From Hydractinia symbiolongicarpus (Eukaryota; Cnidaria; Hydrozoa; Anthoathecata; Hydractiniidae): 64,000 nucleotides of DNA. Under the pieces are notes generated by a model. That model did not search any database. It was not told where the DNA came from and saw only the letters and a program-made list of their open reading frames with translations. Below are positions 51,713-63,484 of this stretch, one piece after another. How positions within the stretch are numbered: position 1 is the first letter of the stretch; every line of letters begins with the position of its first letter. The stretch lies in assembly GCF_029227915.1 (NCBI RefSeq), contig NC_079877.1, forward strand, positions 22,531,851-22,595,850. The letters run 5' to 3'. Position numbers and translations under genes: made by a program.

Positions 51713-52966
51713 TAGGCTCAGCAGCGCAGCGTTCGCGTTGCTTGCGAACGTAAACATGACCGGTTTTGAGTAAGTTAGCCCAGTATTGATGCATAATTGC
51801 CGCGCCGGCGCGTTTTTCGCCCCTTGAGATAATTGAAGGGATAAAAGGCTTTGATTTCTTGGCGGACAAAAAACGTATTATTATTTCTGAAGTTTTTTTC
51901 GTCAATACTCAATGCGCATTTTTCGTAAGAAGTCAGTCTGTTTAATTTTTTTTCGTGATATATTCTTCGAAAGAAATTAACTTCAAAACAGACATCTTAA
52001 CTATTTCAATAATGGTTACAAAAGGCGAAAAGTTTTATCTAAAAAAGTTCTATGCAACTTCGTCCGCAGGACTAGTTTAGCTTTTAATATTTGGATGAAC
52101 TGAACAAATATAAAAAGTCCAATAAGTTGTGGGAACAAAGTTTGTGTTTTTGCACACTTTCTATTCGTTCTAAAGGCGTTCCCCTATAACACAGCGGTGT
52201 TTTTTAAAAAATAGGAATCAGAAAAAAATTACAGAGTCAGTACCAAACTTTTATGTAACATAAAAGGAAGGAACTACTAGGGACAAGGTCGCCTAAACTC
52301 CCGCCAGGACTCCCCTATGACAATTCAAATGGCGGGAATTTTTGGCCGAAGAAAATTGTTACCTGAAAATCTAGTTGGATATTTATGTTGAACTTTCTTA
52401 AATAATGTAATAAATATAATCGGTGCTATTAAATTTTTAATCTTATATATAAAATAAGGACTTGAAAAATGTTTAGCTGCTAACTTGGTAGCGAACTTTG
52501 AAATATGCCACCTTGTCTTAAAATATCATTGGGCTAAAACTCTGGAAATGATGATGACTAACGGTTTACCTTAAAGCACCAGGAGACGAGGAATTACACA
52601 CGAGTGAAAATTAAGTATTCTTTTCGTATTTACTGAAAAATCTGCAATCTTTTTCGACATAGTGAAAAAAGCATAGCGAAAGAATGGATCTCTTGGCTTT
52701 TTTCCAATTCTTCGCTAAAGACATCACCATTAATCCGTCACTTTTGTAGACACACACAACAGGGAAACAATCCTATTGTTAGGATGCGGTTCTCGAATAT
52801 CTTAACGACGATTTAGTGTCGCATTCCAAAGACGAAGATTCCAAAACGGTGATTATTAAGGTTGTACGATACAACAGAAGCACAAATTTGAAACATATAT
52901 GTTATAAAACTTTTATGTTGAACCTTTTTCTATTATTTGTCGGAGAGAAACATCTAAAAACTGGGA
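51713..52966. other. Gene-free region before the hAT element
   Basis: No gene is recognised. A G+C-rich patch with CGCGCCGGCGCG lies near 51801-51813, unusual against the A+T-rich background, and a 66-codon minus-strand frame overlaps it without family features. Confidence 0.4.
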
Positions 52967-54698
52967 CAGGTTGGCCACAGAATTTGGTAAAAGAAATTCC
53001 ATGACTTTTCCATGACTTTTCCCTGACTTTTCCATGACCAAAACCGTTAAGAAAAATTAAACCCCTAAATTAATCAATTATCAAACAAACTATAAATTTC
53101 ATTATTTAGAGAACAACTTTGCTGAAAAAAGTACAAGTAGTTTTTTTACATGATAAAAACAACAAAATCGTGTCAAAATATAAAGAACATATATATTCAT
53201 ACAGAATATTCATATAAAATCAGAACTTTAAAAAAAATTGACTAGAAAAACAACAAATATCAACTAATATCCTATATAGAGTCTGTGAGCATTGACGTTA
53301 CTTTTCTGAAGATCCTTAGCTTCTCCACAGCTTTATCTAGTTTGGCTATGTTAGCTTTCTTTTCGGTGACCTTCCTTCTAAAAGCATTTGCTTTAACTAA
53401 AAAGTCCATTTGTAGCAGAGTTTTTCAATATCCGTGTTCAGTGCATTGATGGATGAGATTAATCTTTTCTTATAGTTTTTAACATTGTTGATTCGTCTGT
53501 TATTGATTTTCGTTTGTTTGATTTCTTGTCTTCGTTGACTTTTCTTTTTTGGTCTTCCAGATGTGTTCCGTATCTTTGTCTGGCAGCTTTACAACTTTTC
53601 AACAGACCATTACTCAATTGATACTCATGCAAATCCACATTGGATGATTGTAGGTGGTCATATACAACTCTTTGGCTAACAATAGATTTCTCTTGAAGAT
53701 TCTCAATCAACAGTTCTTTATTGATACTAAATCCCCGTTCAACAGCAGATTGACTGTGTGATAATGTGAAGAGCACTTTACAGATGGCCTATAACGCTTT
53801 TTGATCTTTGAAATACGGCCTTATGAATTCATCCACTCTTGATTTGCTGAAATCAAATTGCACAAACTCTTCCTTAGTAGGTGCGTCGAGCGATGACAAG
53901 AATTTATCAAGCTCTTCTTTTGCCGAATCTGCCACAGATGGCCACACATGATCAACCTGATGAAGCTTTCAACCAGAGATATAAACTGACTTGTAGCTTT
54001 CTGTTGGTTCTGTACCATATTGACTGGTGATAATGAGGAGGAGCATCGAACGATAAGATACTTCAAGGGACTTCTCTCTTGTAGCTTCAATATCAGATTA
54101 GTTAGAAAAGCCACACAATCTTTTCGGAACTGATGTTTTACCCCATGTGTTATCTCTTTTGACCGCAAGATAGCTTTTACAGCTGTGCCTGTGTTCACCA
54201 TGTCAACTGGCAACTGATTCTGGACCTCCTCAACATCAATGTTAATAAGTTAATATATTCCTGTCCCATGCTACAAGCTAGAACTATGCTAGGACTCCCT
54301 TCCTTAGATGAAACATTGATTGAAAACGATTTTACTACACAGATTACATCAATATAAGTTATCATTGCTTGTAAATTAAGCAGTCACATGACATAATGTA
54401 TAATAAAACAAATTTATAGTATAATAAAACCAAACACAACTATGTTATATTGCAACAAAGCTTGACAATGAAACTGTTCAAAAAATTGAAATTAAGTTTT
54501 CTTGAAATTTATGCTACAAAATATAAACTGCAAAAATATTTAGCCAGTCAAAAACTTAGGTTGTCAAGGAAAAAAAGTTCCATGACTTTTCCATGACTTT
54601 TTCATGAAAATCCTGTTTTCCATGACTTTTTCCAGACCAAATAAAATTCCATGACTTTTCCATGATTTCCAGAAATTCCATGACTTGTGGCCACCCTG
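52967..54698. mobile_element. Decayed hAT transposon, copy 1
   Basis: The left end CAGGTTGGCCACAG and the right end, reverse-complemented CAGGGTGGCCACAAGTCATG, match each other and the CAG-start termini of hAT elements. Many CCATGACTTTTCC motifs lie just inside both ends (52998-53040 and 54572-54690). Minus-strand transposase pieces lie inside. The flanking octamers do not match, so the target duplication is lost or the ends are slightly off. Confidence 0.75.
53459..54213 (-). pseudogene. hAT transposase remnant
   Basis: Two frames (54213-53821 and 53776-53459) give the end of a hAT-like transposase. The second includes LSHSQSAVERGFSINKELL, an S-x-VERGFS-x-N motif of the C-terminal dimerisation region. 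The first is in part out of frame. The catalytic triad region is not found intact. The same domain appears in opposite orientation at 56520-56590, which points to two insertions of one family. Confidence 0.65.
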
Positions 54699-56081
54699 TG
54701 GGAATTTAAGAGCGAAATAAATTTGAGCGGGCCGCTAGCTTGAAAGATCTAACATAGCTTTAAATCTAGATTTAATCACGCTTTTTAAATAAAACTGACA
54801 TCGCTTTTAAAACAGGATATGTCTGCTTAACTAGCGTTGTTTATAATCCCTGGTCTCTTCTTATTTTTATATTTATCCAATCAGAATAACTCCGACTGTT
54901 GCTCACCAGTCGCTTTGTTTTCTTTGAAGGAATTGAGCCTCGTGTTGCCTATAAAAACCGTATACATCAAGTTCATAAAGAATGATGTAATTCGGTTTGA
55001 TAGGCATTCATTTCTAGAAAGAGACAAAATATAGATATTTAAAGTGAAATAAAAATGTTATTGCAGGAATCAAGAAATTTAGCCAGAGGTCTCGTTTCAT
55101 TAGCTTTTATGTTGTTTATTTGTTACAAGCTCGTGAGCTTGTAATAAAACGCAAATGTGTCCTACAAGAATGGAAATTTTTGCGTCTCTGAGCACCGACA
55201 CGGGAGTAGACGTGTGTTCAAATCTCCTCTTGGTAACTATTTTTTCTTTTTTCTTCTTTTTACTATCTCGCCTGCGAAGATAGATTTCCAACTCGTAACT
55301 AACAATGTCCCAAATGGTCAATTGCAACGTCACAGATTTAAACTTCGTACCTAAACTCTCTAAGTGCTTGGAAGTCATCTAAATGACGTTTCAGGCAAAA
55401 ATTGGTAATTGTTTTCGACAAAATTTAGCACAGTTAACAAAATAGTATGCTAAACATAATAGTGACATCATAATTTTGATTTTTTGTCACCTAAATGCCG
55501 TTCAAGACCATAAACGTTTTAATCGCAAGACTTTCAACCATGAATGATCGGCTGTATTTTTTGTTGGCATAAATTGTAGAATTGGGTCGTATTATCGATG
55601 TTTCATAGTTGTGCACTTTTAAAAACGAGATAGTTTATGCAGCGCCTGCATCTTGTTGTTCTTATGTTACATTTGTTTTTCTATTTTAAGCATTTTTATT
55701 TGTTTTACAGTGCATTAAATAATTGCGATTAGGAATCTTAGTAAAGGGTCGCAAAAACAAAACAATTGATTTAGAAAAATTTTGCATGGATATACCCATT
55801 TTATGTTCTAATTCATGAAAAAAGGAGATACGAATAAAATCTCCGTCTTTCCATTGTTATTTTTTGGCACTTATTTCTCAGTCATTCTCAGCCATAAATT
55901 TTTGTGTAAAATCACTGGTAACGCACATGGTAATACATCCATTCAAAATACTCACACATGAAAGTAACACAAAAAAATAAAAATTAAGTTTAAAATAAAA
56001 TATGTTATCCCAAATTGCTACAGTGCTAAACTTAAAAAACTATATCAACAAAAGAAATTAAAACATTTAAAACACATGAAA
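54699..56081. other. Gene-free region with a promoter-like cluster
   Basis: A CCAAT box at 54877-54881 and TATAAAAA at 54950-54957 are spaced like a core promoter reading to the right. About 100 bases on, a 29-codon frame (55055-55144) begins MLLQESRNLARGLVSLAFML, a signal-peptide-like sequence, and stops in an ACAAGCTCGTGAGCTTGT palindrome. No longer gene follows. A B-box-like GTTCAAATC at 55208 is not part of a foldable tRNA. Otherwise no gene is seen. Confidence 0.35.
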
Positions 56082-57025
56082 CAGATTAGGCTTGCCGCAA
56101 AAGAAGGACCCAGGACCCATTGGAAGGACTTAAAAAGCCATAAAAAGTCATAATATTAGTCCGTGCAAAAAATCAATGTCATGAATGAAAAGTCGAAACA
56201 AGATATTTCAGGCTCGCCACTCTCTTTGAAACTCCTGAATTTTATGAAAAAGTCGCAAATCATAAAGTGCTGTTGAAAGATTTACAGTATGTTTCGATCC
56301 TAATTATATGGCCAGTGATCAGGAAAGTACACGGGGACACTTACATTTCGACTGCCACCTTTTCTGAGTGCTTTAATGCCTAAATTTATGGCGGCTAAAA
56401 AACGTTATCAATCTTTCGTTATCCAAAAACCTAGTGGTTTCAGGAACGAGTTGATGGGCACTTATCTTTCGGAGCAAATATAGTTCAATGTTTATGTATC
56501 GAAGATTGTGTGCACTTTGTCGCATTGTCAGTCATCAATAGAAAAAGGTTGAGCATCAACAAAGAACATTTTGTTGAAAAACTACAGGAAGAATTTTTGG
56601 TGGCTTTTCGTGTAACTACATGGTGATAAATAAAAATTAAGTCTAATTAATATACTAAATGCAAAAGAAACGACTGAAAATGTCAAGGCTTCTCGAATGT
56701 GTTACGTGGTTTCATTAGAGGAGAGGAAAAATACAGGAATTCAGAATAAAAGAAATCGTAAGCGTAAGCAGTTAAGGTACAGGTCAAGGCAGCAGCAAAG
56801 AAGAAAGCTTTGACTACTGAAAAAGATGTTAAACGTTCTGATGAGCTAGCACACCAAGCTGAAGCAGAGAAAGACTTTCCTGTTTTACATATGCCTAGCT
56901 CACTGAAAAATCTTGTAAAGAAAAAGAGAGGAATTACGTAGTCTTTTCAAAAAAAAAAATTACAAAAGAAAAATCTCAACGATTCTCTCTGGGTCCTAGA
57001 TTCTTCTTTTTTCGGTATGCCAAAC
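56082..57025 (+). mobile_element. Decayed hAT transposon, copy 2
   Basis: The left end GGCTTGCCGCAAAAGAAG and nearby AGGACCCA match the reverse complement of the right end, GGCATACCGAAAAAAGAAG and AGGACCCA. Inside on the plus strand, frames broken by stops give TLSHCQSSIEKG and INKEHFVEKLQEEF, which align with LSHSQSAVERGFSINKELL of the copy at 52967. A lysine-rich tail (VKAAAKKKALTTEKD) follows, as in that copy. Termini differ from copy 1, so the two belong to related subfamilies. Confidence 0.55.
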
Positions 57026-57630
57026 GGGTTACAATTCTAAAGTAATTTCTACTTGTCCCTTAAACGTCACAAAACGACATTTTTATACTATTAACTTTCG
57101 GAAAGACGTATTTATTGATTACGGTGAACAGCACTGATAGTATTTTCATTCGTGCTTCTTTGAATGAATTTTACTTGTGCTTTCCCATTTGTCTCAACAT
57201 TCAGTCTCTGCAAAAATATTGGTTTAAATTCTTTCCCTTCTTGCTAAACTGGTTCCTGCATTTTACTAAAAAAAAGAAGTTTTGCCATTGGTAAAAACGT
57301 TTTTTCGAATGTTAAACTTAATTAGTTGAATATCAAATTTAATCATTGGAATACTAATTATAACCAGTAGCATGATTGACCTCTTGAATAGAGGGTTACT
57401 TAAAATACTTCACGCCAGATCTTTTTCCTAGTTTAAAATTATTAAAAATAATTCAGACTATTCCAAATTATCTTTGACTTGACTTTAGTCAAAACTAACC
57501 GATTAGGGTTTTCAGATCATTTGCAAATCTGTAACACGTCCTAATATCATTATTTGGTCTTTTCCCAATGTATTAGATAGATTACTTCTCCATTGTCACT
57601 AGAGCTATTACTGCTATACGTATAAATATC
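57026..57630 (-). other. 3' UTR of the Ig membrane gene
   Basis: On the minus strand this follows the stop codon. TTTATT at 57111-57116 is the likely poly(A) signal. The part at about 57121-57290 is homologous to 62260-62420, the 3' region of the second terminal exon, sharing TGCAAAAATATTGGTTTAAA. Confidence 0.6.
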
Positions 57631-59853
57631 TTACGGTTTCATTTCCTCCATTTCCTCTTCGTCTCTATCAGCAGGTGCATACTTCTTTCCCTTAGTCGCA
57701 CAAAACGTTTCAAAACAACAATGAGAGAAACCACAGTTATTAAAAAAACAACAAAACAAATCCACCACCACTAAGATGATTAATATGATGCAGATGATTA
57801 TACCAGCCACAGCAGCGTTACCAAGTCCACCGTCTTTCTTTTCAACTGGAGCTGTGGAAGCTGAATAACAAGTGTGATTTTACTAGATATTTTTTATACG
57901 CAACTTTACAAAGTAAACACAGTAACGACACATTTAAAGTTGCAACAATAAAAAAGGATAGTTCAACCATCAAATAAAACGTAACTAATCCTTTCCTAGC
58001 AAAATCTCTACAACACTGATGCCGAAACTTGCAAAATCGCTAATTTACTTAGCCGAAACTCGCGCAATCTCTATCTTACTTATGACGAAACTGGCGCAAT
58101 CCGAATGTCGCACATATCAGGCTACGTAATTTCCAACAATGGTTAGTTTAAATGTAGAACTCACCCCGAGGTAAAAAGTAAAATGCGCATGTGATATAAT
58201 TTTTATTTTATATTTATTTATTTTTTACCATTTCTTCTTTGTTTCTCCCCTTCCTTGGTCTCGCGTTGTTCAATTTTCAGCAACAAAAGTAATTTTGAAT
58301 TGCAACAAATCAACGAGCACGATTTAAGTTGAACAATCATAAGTTTTTATTTTGTTTACTATATTACCATTATTAATATTATTGTTTGTTTAACTGTGTT
58401 ACAAAACAAAAAAAAAATTTGGATGATGATAATATTTCAGCACGGAATGATACTTCAAAATAATTTCATCTCCACGTGGAAATTTTTTTTAGATGCACGT
58501 TAAAATCATACTTAACAAGCCTCGGGTGAAATTTCGCCCAGGGCAAAAGCAGGGTGAACTTACTACGGGATGAAAACACGTGTAACCATATAAAGAGTTT
58601 TACCATAAGCGAGGTAAATTGAATTTCGAACGTTGAAAAATAAAAAATGTCTGACAAAAAAAGAGATGTAAGGTATATAATAAAGCATATATTGCAGGAC
58701 CTTTCGTCGAGTATCAAGATTTATCCACTCTTGGTGAGGCAATATTCCACTCGGCTGCGCATGTGGATTATTGCTCACCTCGAGTGGATAAATCTTGATA
58801 TTCAACGAACGGTCCTGCAATATCTGCTCAATAATAATAAAACTTACAACCTTCAACAATTTTAATTCTTTTACTTGCATCACCATGTGGATTGGTAGCA
58901 ATACATAAATATTCACCAAAATCAGATTTTACTGCAGATTTCACTTCATAAACTGCGGTTACAATACCATCTTTTTTCGTTGAATTTGTATCCACTGCAG
59001 CTCCATTTTTACTGAATGTTACCGTAGGGTCTGGATTGCTTTTGGCTGAGCATTTAATGACAAAATTCAATCCAACTGCAGATTTAAGTGCCGTCGTTGT
59101 TGCATTTTTATCAATAACAGGACGCGCTAAAAAAAGAAAAAAAATGAATTTCACAGGTTGTGTGCTTAAAAAAGTCTTATTCAGTAAACCAAAAAAAAGA
59201 AAAAGAACGCATTACTTAAAACGTCCATTTCCATTGACTTGGTGTCAACAATAGTGACGCCATTATACGCAGTACATGTGTACCACCCTTTATCAGAAAC
59301 AGCGACACGGTTGATTGTTAACACAGCTTTTCCTTTTCCCGACTATCAAAAGTAAACAATGTTAATTATAAGCAACCTGTCCATAAGCAACTAAAAATTA
59401 ATAAGCAACTTCAGTTCTTTACAATTTTCAGTATAAACAAGTCTTTCAAGCAAAAAAAACAAAACACTTAACTAAAAACTCGCAAAAAAAAGAAACTGCA
59501 ATGACTTCTTCGAAGAAGAGAGTGAAGATAACGACTTCTCTTTGTATTTTCCCTTTTCCTATCAAAACACTCATGGAAATTTAATCAATGAAAATTAAGC
59601 AACCACGAAGCAACTTTAGATCTAGATACTAGATAAAAAACAAGCTACTTGAAATGTGACCAAGATTCTAAGTTGCTTACAAAAAAAATCGTGTATTTGT
59701 AACCAGTGAAATCACTTACTGCTGTTTTGGCACCAGATGCTTTTGTAATAGATACAGTTGGAACTGGGCGACCAGTTGCCTCACATGAGATATTTACTGG
59801 AGTATTTATTACTGGAGATGTGTCATTAAAACTTGATAAAATAATAGCAGGAG
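57631..59853 (-). CDS. Ig-domain transmembrane adhesion protein, 3' part, 4 exons
   Basis: Exons on the minus strand: 59853-59720, 59342-59216, 59126-58851 and 57860-57631. They encode two immunoglobulin-type domains. The first starts with a Cys in PVNISCEATGRPVP and ends with DKGWYTCTAYN. The second has NFVIKCSAKSNPDPTVTFSK and DFGEYLCIATNPHGDA. Both have the paired Cys and the D-x-G-x-Y-x-C motif of I-set domains. The last exon supplies a linker, a membrane helix (VAGIIICIILIILVVVDLF), a Cys-rich juxtamembrane segment and a short acidic tail ending EEEMEEMKP. This fits NCAM/fasciclin/hemicentin-like cell adhesion proteins. The signal peptide and any earlier domains are not in this stretch; exon 1 here begins in phase 1 and needs an upstream exon. 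Confidence 0.8.
58688..58823. repeat. Near-perfect hairpin (foldback) in an intron
   Basis: Arms of about 55 bases, ATATTGCAGGACC...TATCAAGATTTATCCACTC and the inverse at 58769-58823, pair with about nine in ten bases matched around a 25-base loop. It starts 28 bases inside the donor of exon 59126-58851. It is either a small foldback transposon or a source of a long RNA hairpin. Confidence 0.85.
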
Positions 59854-60044
59854 CTAAATGAAGCAAAACCTCATACTTGACTGCATGTAATAAAACTAAT
59901 TATTTTGACTCGCTAAGCATACACTACCCTTTAAACTATTTTATCGAATTAAAATATAATTAAGAAATGAGAAAATGCCTGTACTGAAAGATTCCTTTCT
60001 GACAATTCCAAACAAAAACGGCCTACATATAATAAAATAGCATC
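59854..60044. other. Short intron or spacer before a satellite array
   Basis: It follows the acceptor of the first recognised Ig exon. No feature is seen. Confidence 0.4.
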
Positions 60045-60670
60045 ACTAATTACTTTTAGTAACTAAGGATAACATGAGTAATTACTGTAGTAACTATGGA
60101 TAACATGAGTAATTACTGTAGTAACTATGGATGACATCATTAATTACTTTAGGAACTCTGGATGACATCACTAATTACTGTAGTAACTAAGGATGACATC
60201 ACTAATTACTGTAGTAACTAAGGATGACATCACTAATTATTGTAGTAACTATGGATGACATCACTAATTACTTTTAGTAACCAAGAATGACATCACTAAT
60301 TATTGTAGTAACTATGGATGACATCACTAATTACTGTAGTGTAGTAACTAAGGATGACATCACTAATTATTGTAGTAACTATGGATGACATCACTAATTA
60401 CTTTTAGTAACCAAGAATGACATCACTAATTATTGTAGTAACTATGGATGACATCACTAATAACTGTAGTAACTATGGATGACATCACTAAATACTGTAG
60501 TAACTATGGATGACATCACCAATTACTGTAGTAACTAAGAATGGCATCGCTAATTACTCTAGTAACTATAGATAACATTACTAAGTACTGTAGAAAACGA
60601 ACGATGGCATCGCTAAATACTGTAAAAAATAAAAATGACATCACTAGTTACTGTAGAAAATAAGGACGGC
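60045..60670. repeat. 31-base tandem array
   Basis: About 20 units of 31 bases with ATCACTAATTACTGTAGTAA followed by CTATGGATGAC. Units vary by single bases; one has a GTAGT insertion near 60338. It lies just 5' of the Ig exons on their strand, either in an intron or upstream of the gene. Confidence 0.9.
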
Positions 60671-63245
60671 ATCGCTGTGGCAACTACGTATAGGTAACTA
60701 AACCATGCGTACAATTTATTGAAATTACATATTTCTGTAGTTACACACCAAAATTTTGAACACTTTACATCACCTTTTGGATGTTAAGTTCACATTATCA
60801 AAAATCAAAAATGAAAGATTATCTTGGATACATTAACAAGAAACTCTAACGATGTAGAGGGTTAAATTACGTCTAAGATGTTGTTGTTGTTCAAGTAACC
60901 GTAGAGACTTTAGAAAGTGACAAAAATATGATACACTCACACAAGCTTGAAGGAACGTTAATTGCTTAGCCACTAGCTAAGCTAATTTAGTGGTTCATTG
61001 CTCCACGCTGTGTTCCCCCGTAACGTTCACAAAGAAAAAAGTAAATTTTGCTGTTCCAAAGTAAAAACATTCAGTCAGGTTTTAGTCAGGCAAGCCACAA
61101 AAATTTTCCAGAAAAATAACTTTATTTAAGATTATCTACATAATTACAGGCAGAAAGAAGCATGAGCTGTCATATGTATTGACCTTTATAAGAATTCTAT
61201 TTAAATTAAAAAAAAAAAAAAATATGAATCTACAGGGTAAGAATTATTCCATGCCCATGAAATTTTCTGAAGACATTTATAAATCAAGTAGAAACCATTG
61301 GAAATGCACATGGCCACATACCAGCTCCAACACAAATATGAAACAACCAGAAAAACAACAAGAAAACGAAAAGATGGGTGATCATAAGTTAGATTGAATC
61401 AAGGTAAAAATTAAAATGCAGAATACACTTTTCCACTTTTTGTAAACTTAAAAATCATATTAATATCAACAATTTCATATATATATATTTAAAGTATTTA
61501 AAAAAATCTACCACTGATAATAATTTGCAGAAACGTAAAACAAGTTATAAACTCTTGCCTGTCCTAAGTTGACTTATTTTCGCGAGGACAAAAAAATGCA
61601 TTTCGCGAATGTACCATGTCGTACCATCCTCATCCCAGAGCAAAGGCAAGAAAAGTAAAGTAAAAATTAATTTAACCAATCAACTTAAGGTAATCTAAAA
61701 TTACTGAACTCATTTTAGCCTGGTTTACACTTGAAGCATACACACACAAAAACGCAAAACAAGAAAGCATTCAACGAAAGATTTTTTTATTAACTGCAAA
61801 TGATTAAGATTAATCATAGAAGATCTTGTCACAGTTTCCAACAGTATACGGAACTTGGTCAAAATTAACACTCAAACTAAAAGCTAAAAAGATATCTCGC
61901 CTCGTACATTGGTCATACATTACGTTGTGCATGCACCTGCATCTGTGCCTCCGTTTGCTTCATATGTGTGAATTAGACTTTAAAAAAATTGATTTTAAAT
62001 AGTATATACTTTTGAAAAAAATGTTGAAAGAGTCTAGAGTGTCGCATAAAAATGTCGAAATAATCTAATGTCTAGGAAAATAAATTAAATATCTTTAGAA
62101 AAATACAAGAATAAACCTTTCCTGAATTTAGTTCAATTAAAGACTGTAGCTTTGTCTTAACGAGAAAATAATGCCACACAAACTAATTTGTCATAAAAAA
62201 CACATTTACAAAATGAATTTCAGGAAAGATTTATTTATTTATTTATTAATTGAAGATCACGGTGGATAGCACTGCTGGCATTTTCATGCGTGTTTCTTTG
62301 AATGCATTTGAGTCATGCTTTCTCATTTGTCTTAACATTCAGTCTTTGCAAAAATATTGGTTTAAATTCTTTCCGTTCTTGCTACACTGTTTCCTGCGTT
62401 TTGCTAAAAAAAAATAAAAGAAGGTTATTTCGAGGTGCAAACCACACCGTGTCACTTCCTTATCATTTATGGCCATAGTTCAAATTTCAACTTGCATCTA
62501 TGGGTTGCAATTTGATGTACTAGAAAGATATATCTCCCCCAAAATCTGGACCCATGCACATCACAAACAGGTATATATGGAGATGTTATCCAACAACAAA
62601 AATGATACTAAACAACACAAAAAAGAAAAAAGAAAAAAAAAGAAAAAGAAAAAGTATTTTATTTCATCTTTAAAGTATCATAAAACAAAAAAAATTTAAA
62701 TTCTTATATAAAATTATGATTTTACTTTTTTATCTGTGGAGTGAAATTTGTTTGAGAAATTTTTTAAATCTAACCTATACAAACTAACATGTTTGCTATG
62801 AAATAATACAAATCACTTTGTGTGATTTTGTAACCTGCAACATGTAGTGTTGTAGTGTAGGAAGCTTGCACTATATCTTGATCTACTTTATGCTAAGTGA
62901 TGAAGCTTGACACACTTGCAACAAACAAGCAAAAATTACATTTTTTTTTCATTTTAACCATGAATATTCTAATTTTTTTGGCAAAAAATATCCTTTTTTC
63001 CTTATTTCCTATATCCTTTTAAAAGAAGAAGGTAAGCCATTTTCCCTATTTTACAATATTTTTTAAATCTTTGTGTTTTTATGCTATGATTTTGCCTCTT
63101 GTTCGATATGTAGGTTGGTTTACAAAACCAAATTTGTAAGTCAATCTTTAGGGACCTATGATTATACTCAAACAAAAGTGCAGAAATATGGATGCTTGCT
63201 TTAATTTTATGTATCAAAATTACAGTTATAAAGTATGTAAATATC
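60671..63245. other. Gene-free region before the second membrane exon
   Basis: I searched the minus strand for a signal peptide or Ig exons and found none. Segment 62260-62420 is homologous to 57121-57290 and is the 3' UTR of the second terminal exon, with a TTTATTTATTTATTTATT poly(A)-like run at 62228-62246. A purine-rich run of AAAAAG units lies at 62620-62660. Confidence 0.5.
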
Positions 63246-63484
63246 TTACGGTTTCATTTCCTCCATTTCCTCTTCGTCTCTATCAGCAGGTGCATACTTC
63301 TTTCCCTTAGTCGCACAAAACGTTTCAAAACAACAATGAGAGAAACCACAGTTATTAAAAAAACAACAAAACAAATCCACCACCACTAAGATGACTAATA
63401 TGATGCAGATGATTATACCAGCCACAGCAGCGTTACCAAGTCCACCGTCTTTCTTTTCAACTGGAGAAGGTGCTACTGTTGGAG
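63246..63484 (-). CDS. Second terminal exon of an Ig membrane gene (partial)
   Basis: Over 221 bases (63246-63466) it equals 57631-57851 with one mismatch, which changes Ile to Val within the membrane helix. It encodes the same membrane segment, Cys-rich border and EEEMEEMKP tail. The 5' end differs (linker SNSSTFS-type in place of STA), and it starts in phase 1 after an AG at 63485-63486. Upstream exons lie beyond the window. It is either the last exon of a tandem paralogue or an alternative last exon of the gene at 57631-59853, since both downstream acceptors share phase 1. Confidence 0.75.

Noticed and set aside
55150-55235. GTTCAAATC B-box-like site suggested a tRNA
   Set aside because: Stems around it do not pair, so a tRNA gene is not supported.
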